42,691 bases of DNA from Deltaproteobacteria bacterium (GTDB lineage Bacteria; Desulfobacterota; Desulfobacteria; Desulfobacterales; ETH-SRB1): the NCBI GenBank assembly GCA_030262775.1, contig JAJSZP010000003.1, positions 1 to 42,691 of the forward strand, read 5' to 3'. Below are positions 1 to 9,124 of the stretch, piece by piece. The translations under genes were made by a program, and so were the position numbers. Position 1 is the first letter of the stretch. Every line of letters begins with the position of its first letter. The notes beneath the pieces were generated by a model. It was not told the origin of the DNA, searched no databases, and saw nothing but the letters and a program-made list of their open reading frames with translations.

Positions 1-98
1 AAAAATGGGAACAACTCAATCTTATTTCAGCAAGGCCCTATGGGTTTTGCTGAGAACGGCCTTATAGGTCGAATTCAAACCACGTTTTATAAGCGTGG

Positions 99-281
99 TT
101 ATTGATTTTTAGGGGCAGTCATATTAATGAGAAGCAAAATGACGGATAACACCAGCAATTTGCTTTCGTGATAATATAACGTCACAAACAAACATATAAG
201 AACCACGGCCATATCGGTATCTTTTGCCTGGTCTTTGCTGATTCTCCATAGGATAAAACCGCTGTTTTTATCTGTTTTCAT
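99..281 (-). pseudogene. SxtJ-like membrane protein, truncated 5' copy (copy 1)
   Basis: MKTDKNSGFILWRISKDQAKDTDMAVVLICLFVTLYYHESKLLVLSVILLLINMTAPK is nearly identical to the N-terminus of the 135-aa ORF at 4418..4825; homology stops at about 105-110. Confidence 0.75.
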
Positions 282-317
282 AAATGAGGCAAATAATTAG
301 CATTAAAAAAATATTCC

Positions 318-1775
318 TCAAGCAACCGTTGCTGTCTTTAACCTGCTATGTTCAGCATCGGCCAGACTAAAAGTAACTATGGCAAATCCCATAAAAAACC
401 AGATAAAAGTTTGATTATACCAGAGATCCACAACACTATGTATCATATATGCAATAAAGATTCCCGTAAAAACCAGTCTCATTGTCTGGTAATAGGTCGT
501 CTGGTTAAAAAAAGAAAAGATTCCATTTTTAAATAACATTTTTGCAATAATCAATAAAACCGAAAGACCAAAACCTATACCGACCAGTCCAAAATCAAAG
601 AAAATTGATAGATACAGATTGTGAGCATGGATCAGACATTCAGTATACTGCTGAAAGCCGCCAAGTCCCAGTCCTTTGAGAAGAAGTCCTTTTTTCAGAA
701 GCAGGTCGAGGCCATGCTGCCAGTTTTCCAGCCTTGCAGCCAGAGACATTATTTCTCCGCTGCTTTCAATAAATTGTGCGTGTATTGCGTAACCGAAAAT
801 ATTAGCAAAAGCAATGGAACTCATTCCTATGGCAATAAATATTGCTGTAAAGACAGGTATAATAAAAAATGCCTTCTTTCGTAATACAGAGCTCCCGATA
901 ATGAGAAAATAAATCATGATTATGCCTGAACCGACACCTCCCTTTGAAAAAGTAAGGCAGTTTGCAAACATCAATAAAATCAAAAACGAGATTAAAACAA
1001 AGCGTTGAAAACGGGTTTTTGATATGATAAGCAGCCCGATTGCAATGCCAATAGGAGCATTCAGACTAAATGAGGAATAGTTGGAGTGCATTACTACATA
1101 GCCCCTTGTATCTACCCCTACAATGTATCTGAATATCAAATTATAATCACTAAAAATATTTTGTGTGAAATAATATGCAGGATGAAAAATAATGGAATAT
1201 ATTATCATCACAGACATAATACCCCCTGTGAATATCCAGCACCACATACATTTTTTGTAAATTTCTTCAGTAAAATTCATGAAGCATGTGTAATAGTACA
1301 AAAGGATATTAAAGGTGAAAAATGCAAATTTTAAAAGGCTGTATTCTAAATTTGTGCACCAGGTGATCGTATAAAGACTATAAATATATAATATAAATAT
1401 CGGAATATTTAAAGATTGTCCCAGATTGACCGGAGTTTGAATCCGGGCCGTTATTCTGACCCCAATACAAGCCAGGCCGATCAACACTAGAGGCATATAT
1501 ATGGGCATGGTATTCATACCGAAAAACATTGCTTTGTCTGATATAAGAAAACCAATAGTATTCCAGAAAATCACTACCCAGAAAATTAAAAAATATAAGC
1601 TCCATTCCGGTTTTTTAACGAATACTATTGCCATTACACCGAGCAATACAAGTGTAAAAAAAAGCTGCCAGCCCAGGACAAGATATAGTACTCCAAAAAG
1701 AATTTGCAGTATAACAATTCCCGCCCAGGAAAAAAACTTCAAAGAACGACTGTTTTTTAAAGTAATCTCAATCAT
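318..1775 (-). CDS. O-antigen ligase / Wzy-type polymerase family membrane protein
   Basis: 485 aa, many TM segments, late loop 'LLLKGLGLGGFQQYTECLIHAHNLYLSIFFDFGLVG' typical of the O-antigen ligase fold. Confidence 0.85.
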   Translation of the reverse strand: MIEITLKNSRSLKFFSWAGIVILQILFGVLYLVLGWQLFFTLVLLGVMAIVFVKKPEWSLYFLIFWVVIFWNTIGFLISDKAMFFGMNTMPIYMPLVLIGLACIGVRITARIQTPVNLGQSLNIPIFILYIYSLYTITWCTNLEYSLLKFAFFTFNILLYYYTCFMNFTEEIYKKCMWCWIFTGGIMSVMIIYSIIFHPAYYFTQNIFSDYNLIFRYIVGVDTRGYVVMHSNYSSFSLNAPIGIAIGLLIISKTRFQRFVLISFLILLMFANCLTFSKGGVGSGIIMIYFLIIGSSVLRKKAFFIIPVFTAIFIAIGMSSIAFANIFGYAIHAQFIESSGEIMSLAARLENWQHGLDLLLKKGLLLKGLGLGGFQQYTECLIHAHNLYLSIFFDFGLVGIGFGLSVLLIIAKMLFKNGIFSFFNQTTYYQTMRLVFTGIFIAYMIHSVVDLWYNQTFIWFFMGFAIVTFSLADAEHSRLKTATVA

Positions 1776-1782
1776 AAAAAAT

Positions 1783-3549
1783 TTAATTGTAGTCCCTATT
1801 CCTGATTTCTAAATTCCCGGCCCCCTGAATAAAAACAGGTTTTTTCCCAAGGTTGAATTCGACTTTTCCATTTTTTATTTTTTTATTTTTCGTTATTATT
1901 TTATTGCTTGATACTTTGGAGATTATAATTTCAGACACATCTCCGACATTTAATACAAGTTTTTGCGGATATTTCATTTTTTTCTTTAAAACGGCAGGTT
2001 GTAAATTTTCTGTTATTATTGTTTCATAATTCAGGGGGGCAAAAGCTATCCACATTTTTTCTCCATTTTTATTTCTGAATTCTTCGATCCAGTAATTCTC
2101 AGAGTTGACAATACCGGCTCTGTGGCCTGAATATATGGGATAGCGTTTAAGTAACTGAATCAAATATTTTGCAAAATAATAATGCCTTCTAATAATGCTT
2201 TTTCGTTTGTCTATCAAGCCAGCAGTACTTCCTGAGTTGGTTTTAATCCCTGAAAGTATCTTTCCCATAATGTTATTTTTTTTTAAATTTGACAGTGCGT
2301 GAACATAACTTTCAAGAATCAGAACAGATGCTTCGTCTTCATCAGTCCAATCCCAGGTCTCTTTCTGATTGCGTTTCATCGGTTGACCATCATGTCCCTC
2401 AGTTATAAAAATCGGCTTATCAGCGTATCCATAATTGTTAAGGATCTGGCGGTATGTGTCAAAAATGTGATATGCGGAAATAAAATTTCCCATTTTGGTT
2501 CCCTGGGTTCTGGATAAGTCTTTGGGATAATCATGTAATGCAAAGAAATCAAATTTTGGGTGCGCCTTGAAATATTTTTTGAAAAATGGAGTTGAGTATT
2601 TTTCGGCCTCTAAGCCACTTCCGGTACAAAAACCTGCTGAGCCAACCTGTATATCCGGATATTCGGATTTGATTTTTTCATATGCAGCATTGTTTGCCTG
2701 CACCAGCTGTTCTGATGTACCACTCCACTTTCTGCCTCTGCCTGTGCCGTCATTTGCTTCGGCCGGTTCATTATGGAATTCAACATATTGAATATTCATT
2801 TTTTCTTTGTATTGCTTAACAAATGCATAAACAAATTCCGTATATTTTTGCGGACTAATTTCTCGTTCAGGCTTTAGTGATCTCAAAAAAGCAGGAAAAA
2901 TTGAGATATTATATTTTTGAGATAATTCAGCAAGATGATCATAATCAAAATTGTTAACATTAGGATTACCTTTTATAGGACCCGGTCTTTCAAAATAACC
3001 TTTCCACACCGGTGGTTTTCCATCAATCGGCACAATTTTATCCCATAAAATACCGATTTTAATACAGGACATGTTCAGGTCATTACATATTTGAAAATAT
3101 TCTTCAATTTTTTCAAGATCCAATTCGTCCAATGCAGCAACCTGAAGACCATATATAAAATCAGAGTCGTTTTTTGTAAGATTTGCAACTGTGAATTTTT
3201 TCTGAACATTATGGTTTGTAAAATATCCGGTTTGGACTTCCTGCCGATAATAATTTTTCCATAGTGTTTGTTCATCCTGCCCAGAGTAGTTGTTCTTTAA
3301 GATCTCAATTGCTTCCCGCAATAACTCCTTAGCTTTTTCAGGGTCTGTTTTTGAAACTTCCCTGGAATTTCTGTTAAGTTGCCTTGCTTGAGATATATTT
3401 TTTACTGCCGCTTTTTCTTCTCTTAATAGAGCCTGTAATTCTTTTACAAGGTTGTTAAGTTCTCTGTCTATTGCAAAGCTGTTGTCAACTGACATAATAT
3501 GCAAAAAAAATACTGCCAGTATAAAACAAAATGATTTTTTTAAATACAT
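1783..3549 (-). CDS. Secreted clan GH-A glycoside hydrolase-like protein (GH39/GH5-like TIM barrel)
   Basis: Signal peptide; 'EFHNEPAE' (acid/base Glu after Asn) and 'FITEGHDG' (candidate nucleophile Glu). Confidence 0.7.
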   Translation of the reverse strand: MYLKKSFCFILAVFFLHIMSVDNSFAIDRELNNLVKELQALLREEKAAVKNISQARQLNRNSREVSKTDPEKAKELLREAIEILKNNYSGQDEQTLWKNYYRQEVQTGYFTNHNVQKKFTVANLTKNDSDFIYGLQVAALDELDLEKIEEYFQICNDLNMSCIKIGILWDKIVPIDGKPPVWKGYFERPGPIKGNPNVNNFDYDHLAELSQKYNISIFPAFLRSLKPEREISPQKYTEFVYAFVKQYKEKMNIQYVEFHNEPAEANDGTGRGRKWSGTSEQLVQANNAAYEKIKSEYPDIQVGSAGFCTGSGLEAEKYSTPFFKKYFKAHPKFDFFALHDYPKDLSRTQGTKMGNFISAYHIFDTYRQILNNYGYADKPIFITEGHDGQPMKRNQKETWDWTDEDEASVLILESYVHALSNLKKNNIMGKILSGIKTNSGSTAGLIDKRKSIIRRHYYFAKYLIQLLKRYPIYSGHRAGIVNSENYWIEEFRNKNGEKMWIAFAPLNYETIITENLQPAVLKKKMKYPQKLVLNVGDVSEIIISKVSSNKIITKNKKIKNGKVEFNLGKKPVFIQGAGNLEIRNRDYN

Positions 3550-3591
3550 ATTCCCTCCATAAAATTTAAGTCATTAATTCCAATCTATAAC

Positions 3592-4253
3592 TAACCTAAA
3601 TTTCTAACTGTTTCTTCAGGTTGTCTCATTTCCAAAAGAACATCATCCAGTACACTTTTAATTTTTGTTCTTAAATGTTTGTGGATCTCTTTTTTCTGCC
3701 GGCTGATATTCTTTGTTTCCCCGCTATCCTTTCGAAGCTCAAAAAGCTTTTCACGACCAAGCTGTGTGATTAGCCCAGGGCCACGTCATTAACAAATACG
3801 AATGACCAAAATCCGAAATTCTAAACGGGCTGAGTCCCGCAGATATTGGATAACTATCTGAAATATTTTGGCCATTTGATATCCGAAATTAGATATTGTT
3901 TCGAGTTTCGGATTTTGAAGTCCCCAGAAACTCCTAATATTAAAGCGTTAGCACCAACTTTGACGTTTCCCTGACATGTAGCATACACCTATAGTAAGCA
4001 GTTTTTAATTGTTTTTTATAACACATATTCTTGGGAAACCCTCTGCAAAAGCTATTCTGTCATTGTTCAGTTTCTGTCCTTTAAGTGCCTGGGCAAAGGA
4101 TTGTCCGTCCAGTTTGAAATCACCTTCATATTCCAAAAAATCCAGAATAGTTGGGGAAATATCCATTAACTGAACTGTTTCAAGCTTCCTGAATTATTAT
4201 AGTCCACAATAAGCGGCACATGAAGGACTTCATTTTACAGATCCATACCATTA
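3592..4253 (-). pseudogene. Decayed copy of the sulfatase-like gene at 9124..10467, interrupted by about 220 bp of unrelated sequence
   Basis: 3592-3779 and about 3998-4253 align by eye with the 3' third of 9124..10467; no continuous ORF. Confidence 0.85.
3807..3917. repeat. Inverted-repeat element inside the sulfatase remnant
   Basis: Perfect 12-bp IR CAAAATCCGAAA (3807-3818) / TTTCGGATTTTG (3906-3917). Confidence 0.6.
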
Positions 4254-4286
4254 GTGTCCGAACGAAAGCTCCCGCTACATGATTTT

Positions 4287-4363
4287 GTTGGGTTTCGCTC
4301 ACTGAAACTATATTTTGGTAATTGCTTGATATTCGCAGGTTGGGTTGAGGTACGAAACCCAAC
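4287..4363. repeat. Short palindromic (REP/MITE-like) repeat
   Basis: Perfect 11-bp IR GTTGGGTTTCG (4287-4297) / CGAAACCCAAC (4353-4363). Confidence 0.6.
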
Positions 4364-4417
4364 TGATTACGCTCAACCTAACTCTACAAAAAACTGGAGT
4401 TTTCGTTTATACACTAT

Positions 4418-4825
4418 TTAGTAAGGTTTATCAATATCTTCGGGTTTGAATTCATGGTTTCTTGTTTCAAATACTGATGATTTGTTTTTCTTCCATTTTT
4501 TGAGCATCATGGCGTCTGCCCCCATGATTTTCCGGACAACTCCAACAGGCGTAATCACCGTAAAAAAAAGAACTGTTAAAACTATTTTTGACATGAGAGT
4601 TCCAAGGATATTAGACAATCCCAGCCAGATAACGGCTGCCGGTTTATATATTTTAGGCACGGTCATATTAATGAAAAGCAGAATAACGGATAACACCAGC
4701 AATTTGCTTCTGTGATAATATATTGTCACAAGCAAACATATAAGAACCATGGCCATACCGGTATCTTTTGCCTGGTCTTTGCTGATTTTACCGGGGATGA
4801 AACTGCTGTTTTTATTTGTTTTCAT
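4418..4825 (-). CDS. SxtJ family membrane protein (intact copy 2)
   Basis: 135 aa, hydrophobic segments, C-terminal 'KWKKNKSSVFETRNHEFKPEDIDKPY'; fits the family found with DUF5989 and NodU/CmcH carbamoyltransferases. Confidence 0.75.
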   Translation of the reverse strand: MKTNKNSSFIPGKISKDQAKDTGMAMVLICLLVTIYYHRSKLLVLSVILLFINMTVPKIYKPAAVIWLGLSNILGTLMSKIVLTVLFFTVITPVGVVRKIMGADAMMLKKWKKNKSSVFETRNHEFKPEDIDKPY

Positions 4826-5002
4826 AAATAGGGATCGACCTCATACACTTTCTGAATCAAATGCGCTCAGTATTGCCTGAACTCCTGGATGACATTTTAT
4901 TGGGAATGACGGTCGGAATTTCATTTTCGACATTTCCCTTCTTTCGTAATCCATTGGATTTGTTGGAATAGTAGCCGTAGTAGCATACAGTCCGGCGGTT
5001 TT

Positions 5003-5347
5003 CTATACGCTTCTATTATCAGATTGTTTTTAGATAATGCCACATATTGCAAGGATAGAATTGTTTCTCAAAGGCTGAAAAATCATCCAAAACTTCAAAT
5101 CGAATTTTTACCGCCTTATGCCCCGAATCTAAACATGATTGAGCGTTTCTGGCGTTTTGTTAAAAATAATCTTGTGAAAAACACATACTATAAAAAATAC
5201 AAAACCTTTCGCGCAAAAATCTTTCAGCTTTTGAACCATGTGGAACAACATCTTGATGAATTTAAAATAGTAATGGTTAAAAAATTTCAAATCATGAAAA
5301 ACAGCCGCATCAACTATGTCAAGAAAAACCCACCCGAAGGGTGCTAA
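5003..5347 (+). mobile_element. IS630-family transposase, C-terminal fragment
   Basis: 'LFLDNATYCKDRIVSQ...LPPYAPNLNMIERFWRFVKNN' is the IS630/Tc1-mariner DDE catalytic region; the N-terminus is absent. Confidence 0.85.
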
Positions 5348-5467
5348 GGGCTCGGTCAAAAATAAGTTGGTAGAATTTGCGCCCCAATTTGTCATCAATA
5401 CCAATGAGTATTACTTTTTTACTTGATTTTCCATAACAATTCATCTGTATTTTATGATTCGCTATAT

Positions 5468-6520
5468 TTATAGATTATTCAAAAGATACTTAGAGATCAC
5501 CTGATGGCCGAACTCAGAGAAGTGAGTTGAATCATTGTATAAAAACAATTTGTTTGCTTCTATTTTATTATCTCTTATATGGTTAAGCAAATAATCATAT
5601 AAATCTATGTATTCAATATGATATTGAGAAAAAAAGTTTTTTAAATTCTCTTGAGGAGTTAAGTGATCATTTGTTCTTAGTTGATATTCATAGGGAAAAA
5701 GTATGACTTTAAATTTTATGCGATTTTCAGAAAGAATTTCTGAAATATATCGTAATATCTCAAGGCCTTCTTGATAGTTTTTTTTATCAGGGTTATGCAA
5801 TCTTGCATCAGTTATAAAATATCTTGCTGATGTGTCTTCAAAAAGGCTTTTTAAGAATAAGTAGAGTCTTGAGGTTCGCCTAAGGAAATTATTTAATGCA
5901 AAAAAAATATGAATGGATTTCAATTTGTTAATTAAAAAAACGTCTTTCGTAGTATATTGAGATTGGTGCCTTAAGATATCGCTTTTAGGCAGTAAATCTA
6001 AATTGAAATCATTCAGACAGAGGCTCATAACGACGTAGCTTGAATTTTCCACAGCTTTGTTTTTTATGATATAATAATCAATGAAATTTCTATAATCATG
6101 CAAATTGTATCCAAGAACCGCTGCATTCACAATTTTATAATCGGGAGAATTTCTGTTGATAAATTCTACAAATGTTTTTTCAGCCGATACGCCGTATCCG
6201 AAAGTCATAGAATCACCGACGAAAAAGAGACTTCTCTTATCCTTCTTGTAGCCATAATCAGTATGAGGATCAATCCTGAAACCATTATTATCTGTATATA
6301 TTTTTTTACCTACAGCAATCGCTTCTGTTGATTTACTATTCGCAAAAGTATCTCCATAAACATTGTACCTGAATAAATTTTTGCTAACTCCTATAGGAAT
6401 AATTTCAGGAACAAATATGCGTACCAATATCTCCGAAAATAATATTAATACTGTCAACCCTAAAATATTCGAAATCAAAAGCGTTTTTTTCGGATTTTTA
6501 TTAAACCATTTCTGTTTCAT
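5468..6520 (-). CDS. SGNH/GDSL hydrolase family protein, membrane-anchored
   Basis: N-terminal TM; 'FFVGDSMTFGYGV' (block I) and 'NDSTHFSEFGH' (block V DxxH). Confidence 0.8.
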   Translation of the reverse strand: MKQKWFNKNPKKTLLISNILGLTVLILFSEILVRIFVPEIIPIGVSKNLFRYNVYGDTFANSKSTEAIAVGKKIYTDNNGFRIDPHTDYGYKKDKRSLFFVGDSMTFGYGVSAEKTFVEFINRNSPDYKIVNAAVLGYNLHDYRNFIDYYIIKNKAVENSSYVVMSLCLNDFNLDLLPKSDILRHQSQYTTKDVFLINKLKSIHIFFALNNFLRRTSRLYLFLKSLFEDTSARYFITDARLHNPDKKNYQEGLEILRYISEILSENRIKFKVILFPYEYQLRTNDHLTPQENLKNFFSQYHIEYIDLYDYLLNHIRDNKIEANKLFLYNDSTHFSEFGHQVISKYLLNNL

Positions 6521-6738
6521 GAGGTTAATGACATCGCCTTTTTCGTAAAGCGAATTCCTTTCCTAACAGATTCAAGGTTGATACAGTTAATGCCAAATGT
6601 TAAAATATACTAATTATATAACTCCAGTAACTTGCGGTTCTTGCATGGTTTTTTCTGTTTGAATCCTTAATTAATAAAATTTCAGGCAATATTTAAGTTA
6701 TTATTTTTAGTCCCTGTTCTCTGATATCCGGCAAGATA

Positions 6739-8601
6739 TTAATCCATTGTAAACTCATTTTTCCAGTTTCTCGTTTCTCCCCATTCCTTCTGCTGTTTTT
6801 TTGAAAAAATACAATTTCCCATAACTAGAAAATCCATTTCAGTCCTCATGAAACAGATGTAAGCATCCTCGGGAGTGCACACAATGGGTTCACCCCTTAC
6901 ATTAAAACTTGTATTCACAATCAGCCCGTAACCGGTTTTTTTCTTAAAGGCTTTTATCAGTTTCCAGTATTTATAATTTGTATCTTTATTGACACTCTGA
7001 ATTCTCGCAGAATAGTCAACATGGGTTATTGCCGAAATATCGGTGCGAAGATGGTAAAGTCTTTCATACATCTCCATCTGCGAATAATTATCAGGCAGGG
7101 GATTTCGCCTTTCTTCAATCACAGGGGCCACAATAAGCATATATGGAGACGGGATATCAAGACCAAAATATTCTCCGATATTCTCTTCAAGGACCGAAGG
7201 GGCAAAGGGGCGAAAACCCTCCCGATACTTAATCTTCAGATTGAGTTTTTTCTGCATCTCCGGATACCGCGGATCTCCAAGAATGCTGCGGTTTCCCAGC
7301 GCCCTTGGTCCGTATTCCATTCTCCCCTGAAACCACCCGATCGCGTTTCCATCGGCAAGGAGTCCTGCGACATCATTACAGAGAAGATAGAAATCCGAAT
7401 ATTCCTTGAAAGGAGCATCAAACTTGCGAACAGAACGTGCAATCTCAGCAGAAGAATATTCGGGGCCAAGGTAGGCCCCCTTCATCAAATCTTTACCGTT
7501 CCCGGCAGGTCTTTCCTTCTTCAGCCATATGTGCCATGCAGCATATGCAGCGCCAACAGCACCTCCGGCATCACCCGCTGCGGGCTGAATCCAGATATTC
7601 CTGAATATTTTTTTTCTTAAAAGTTTGCCGTTTGCCACACAGTTCAGGGCAACCCCACCAGCCATCACAAGATTATCAGCCCTGGTAAGTTTTTTTGCCG
7701 TATCCGCAAGACGAAAAATGATCTCTTCGGTTACCTGCTGAATCGCGAGTGCAAGATCCATATACGGCTGGTCGAGTTCACTTTCAGGCTTTCTTTTCGG
7801 AATACCAAAAAGTTTTTCCCATTTTCTGTCATGACACATGGATAAGCCAGTAGCAAAATTGTAATAATCCATGTTCAGAAGAAACGAACCGTCTTCACGG
7901 ATGTCAACAAGCTCTGCAATTATTTTCTGCCGGTAGTGCTTCACGCGGTTTCCATCAGGATTTCCATAAGGAGCCAGTCCCATCAGCTTATACTCGCCGC
8001 TGTTAACCTTAAAACCGCAAAAATATGTGAAAGCTGAATATAATAGCCCCAATGAATGGGGAAAGTTGAGCTGATTAAGGATTTTTATCCTGTTCCCGTT
8101 ACCATGCCCGATTGTTGTTGTCGCCCATTCACCGACGCCATCCACAGTAATAATAGCTGCATCCTGAAAAGGAGATGGATAAAAAGCGCTAGAAGCATGG
8201 GAAAGATGGTGTTCCGGAAAAAGAAGCTTTCCTGGTTTTCCAAGATCAAGATCCTTCAGCTCATCCATGAGCTGCTTTCTCATGAAAAGCTTTTCCTTTA
8301 TCCACACGGGCATTGCAGATAAAAAACTAACAAGCCCTCTGGGGGCAAATGCATGATAGGTTTCAAGCAGCCTTTCAAACGTGATGTATGGTTTGTCGTA
8401 GAATGAAACAGCCGTGATATCTTCCAGGCCTAGGCCTGCTTCGCCAAGAACATATTTTACAGCGTGCGAAGGAAATGACGAATCATGCTTGACCCGTGTA
8501 AATCTTTCTTCATGAGCAGCAGCGATAATCTCGCCTTCAATAATTACAGCCGCAGCACTGTCATGGTAATATGCGGATAGTCCTAGTATTGCTTCCGGCA
8601 T
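6739..8601 (-). CDS. Carbamoyltransferase (NodU/CmcH family)
   Basis: 620 aa; 'ILGLSAYYHDSAAAVI', 'HHLSHASSAFYPSPF', 'GEYKLMGLAPYG', 'FQGRMEYGPRALGNRSILGDPR', 'NTSFNVRGEPIVCTPEDA'. Confidence 0.97.
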   Translation of the reverse strand: MPEAILGLSAYYHDSAAAVIIEGEIIAAAHEERFTRVKHDSSFPSHAVKYVLGEAGLGLEDITAVSFYDKPYITFERLLETYHAFAPRGLVSFLSAMPVWIKEKLFMRKQLMDELKDLDLGKPGKLLFPEHHLSHASSAFYPSPFQDAAIITVDGVGEWATTTIGHGNGNRIKILNQLNFPHSLGLLYSAFTYFCGFKVNSGEYKLMGLAPYGNPDGNRVKHYRQKIIAELVDIREDGSFLLNMDYYNFATGLSMCHDRKWEKLFGIPKRKPESELDQPYMDLALAIQQVTEEIIFRLADTAKKLTRADNLVMAGGVALNCVANGKLLRKKIFRNIWIQPAAGDAGGAVGAAYAAWHIWLKKERPAGNGKDLMKGAYLGPEYSSAEIARSVRKFDAPFKEYSDFYLLCNDVAGLLADGNAIGWFQGRMEYGPRALGNRSILGDPRYPEMQKKLNLKIKYREGFRPFAPSVLEENIGEYFGLDIPSPYMLIVAPVIEERRNPLPDNYSQMEMYERLYHLRTDISAITHVDYSARIQSVNKDTNYKYWKLIKAFKKKTGYGLIVNTSFNVRGEPIVCTPEDAYICFMRTEMDFLVMGNCIFSKKQQKEWGETRNWKNEFTMD

Positions 8602-8613
8602 ATTTCCTCATTA

Positions 8614-8763
8614 TCAAAAAAGTGTATATACAAATGGAGCAACCGCGGAACCACTTGTTAATAAAATTATTCCGCCGAATAAAAGAAGCATTAATATTAT
8701 CGGCAGAAGCCAGTATTTTTTCCTTTTGTTTAAAAAACCCCACAAGTCCCTTAAAAATTCCAT
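8614..8763 (-). CDS. DUF5989 family small membrane protein (49 aa)
   Basis: Hand-translated minus strand: MEFLRDLWGFLNKRKKYWLLPIILMLLLFGGIILLTSGSAVAPFVYTLF*. Below the ORF-track cutoff; directly upstream of the carbamoyltransferase. Confidence 0.93.
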   Translation of the reverse strand: MEFLRDLWGFLNKRKKYWLLPIILMLLLFGGIILLTSGSAVAPFVYTLF

Positions 8764-8778
8764 ATTCTCTCCAGAATA

Positions 8779-8944
8779 TTATATATAAGGTCTATCAATA
8801 TCTTCGGGTTTGAATTCATGATTTCTTGTTTCAAATACTGATGATTTGTCTTTCTTCCATTTTTTGAGCATCATGGCGTTTGCCCACATAATTTTCCGGA
8901 CAACTCCAACAGATGTAACCACCGTTGTTTTTATCTGTTTTCAT
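8779..8944 (-). pseudogene. SxtJ-like gene with large internal deletion (copy 3)
   Basis: The first ~8 codons (MKTDKNNG) are joined out of frame to the last ~48 codons (...VGVVRKIMWANAMMLKKWKKDKSSVFETRNHEFKPEDIDRPYI*); the 166-bp span is not a multiple of 3. Confidence 0.88.
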
Positions 8945-9004
8945 AAATAGGTATCCGGTATTTGTCAAGCAAGTTGTCGCCTAAATTAAAATTAACTATC
9001 TTCT

Positions 9005-9124
9005 GAGCCTCTTGCAGAAACAAATGAAACCACGTTGCCTGAGCTATATATTGTACAGTGGTATAAGCTGTAGCATATTATGCGATAGAGCCATGCTGAT
9101 CGGCGCTGTTTCTGCAAAAGGCTC
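9005..9124. repeat. MITE-like element, copy 1
   Basis: 17-bp terminal IR GAGCCTCTTGCAGAAAC (9005-9021) / GTTTCTGCAAAAGGCTC (9108-9124), 1 mismatch; related ends at 13400-13498. Confidence 0.75.

Noticed and set aside
61-110. Hairpin aaccacgttttataagcgtggtt as a possible IS end or terminator
   Set aside because: Only a 7-bp stem with no second copy in the window; too weak to call.
4180-4362. 60-aa minus-strand ORF
   Set aside because: Spans the REP-like palindrome and the end of the sulfatase remnant; no coherent protein signal.
7021-7620. 199-aa plus-strand ORF
   Set aside because: Lies wholly antisense to the strongly supported carbamoyltransferase; composition looks like a shadow ORF.
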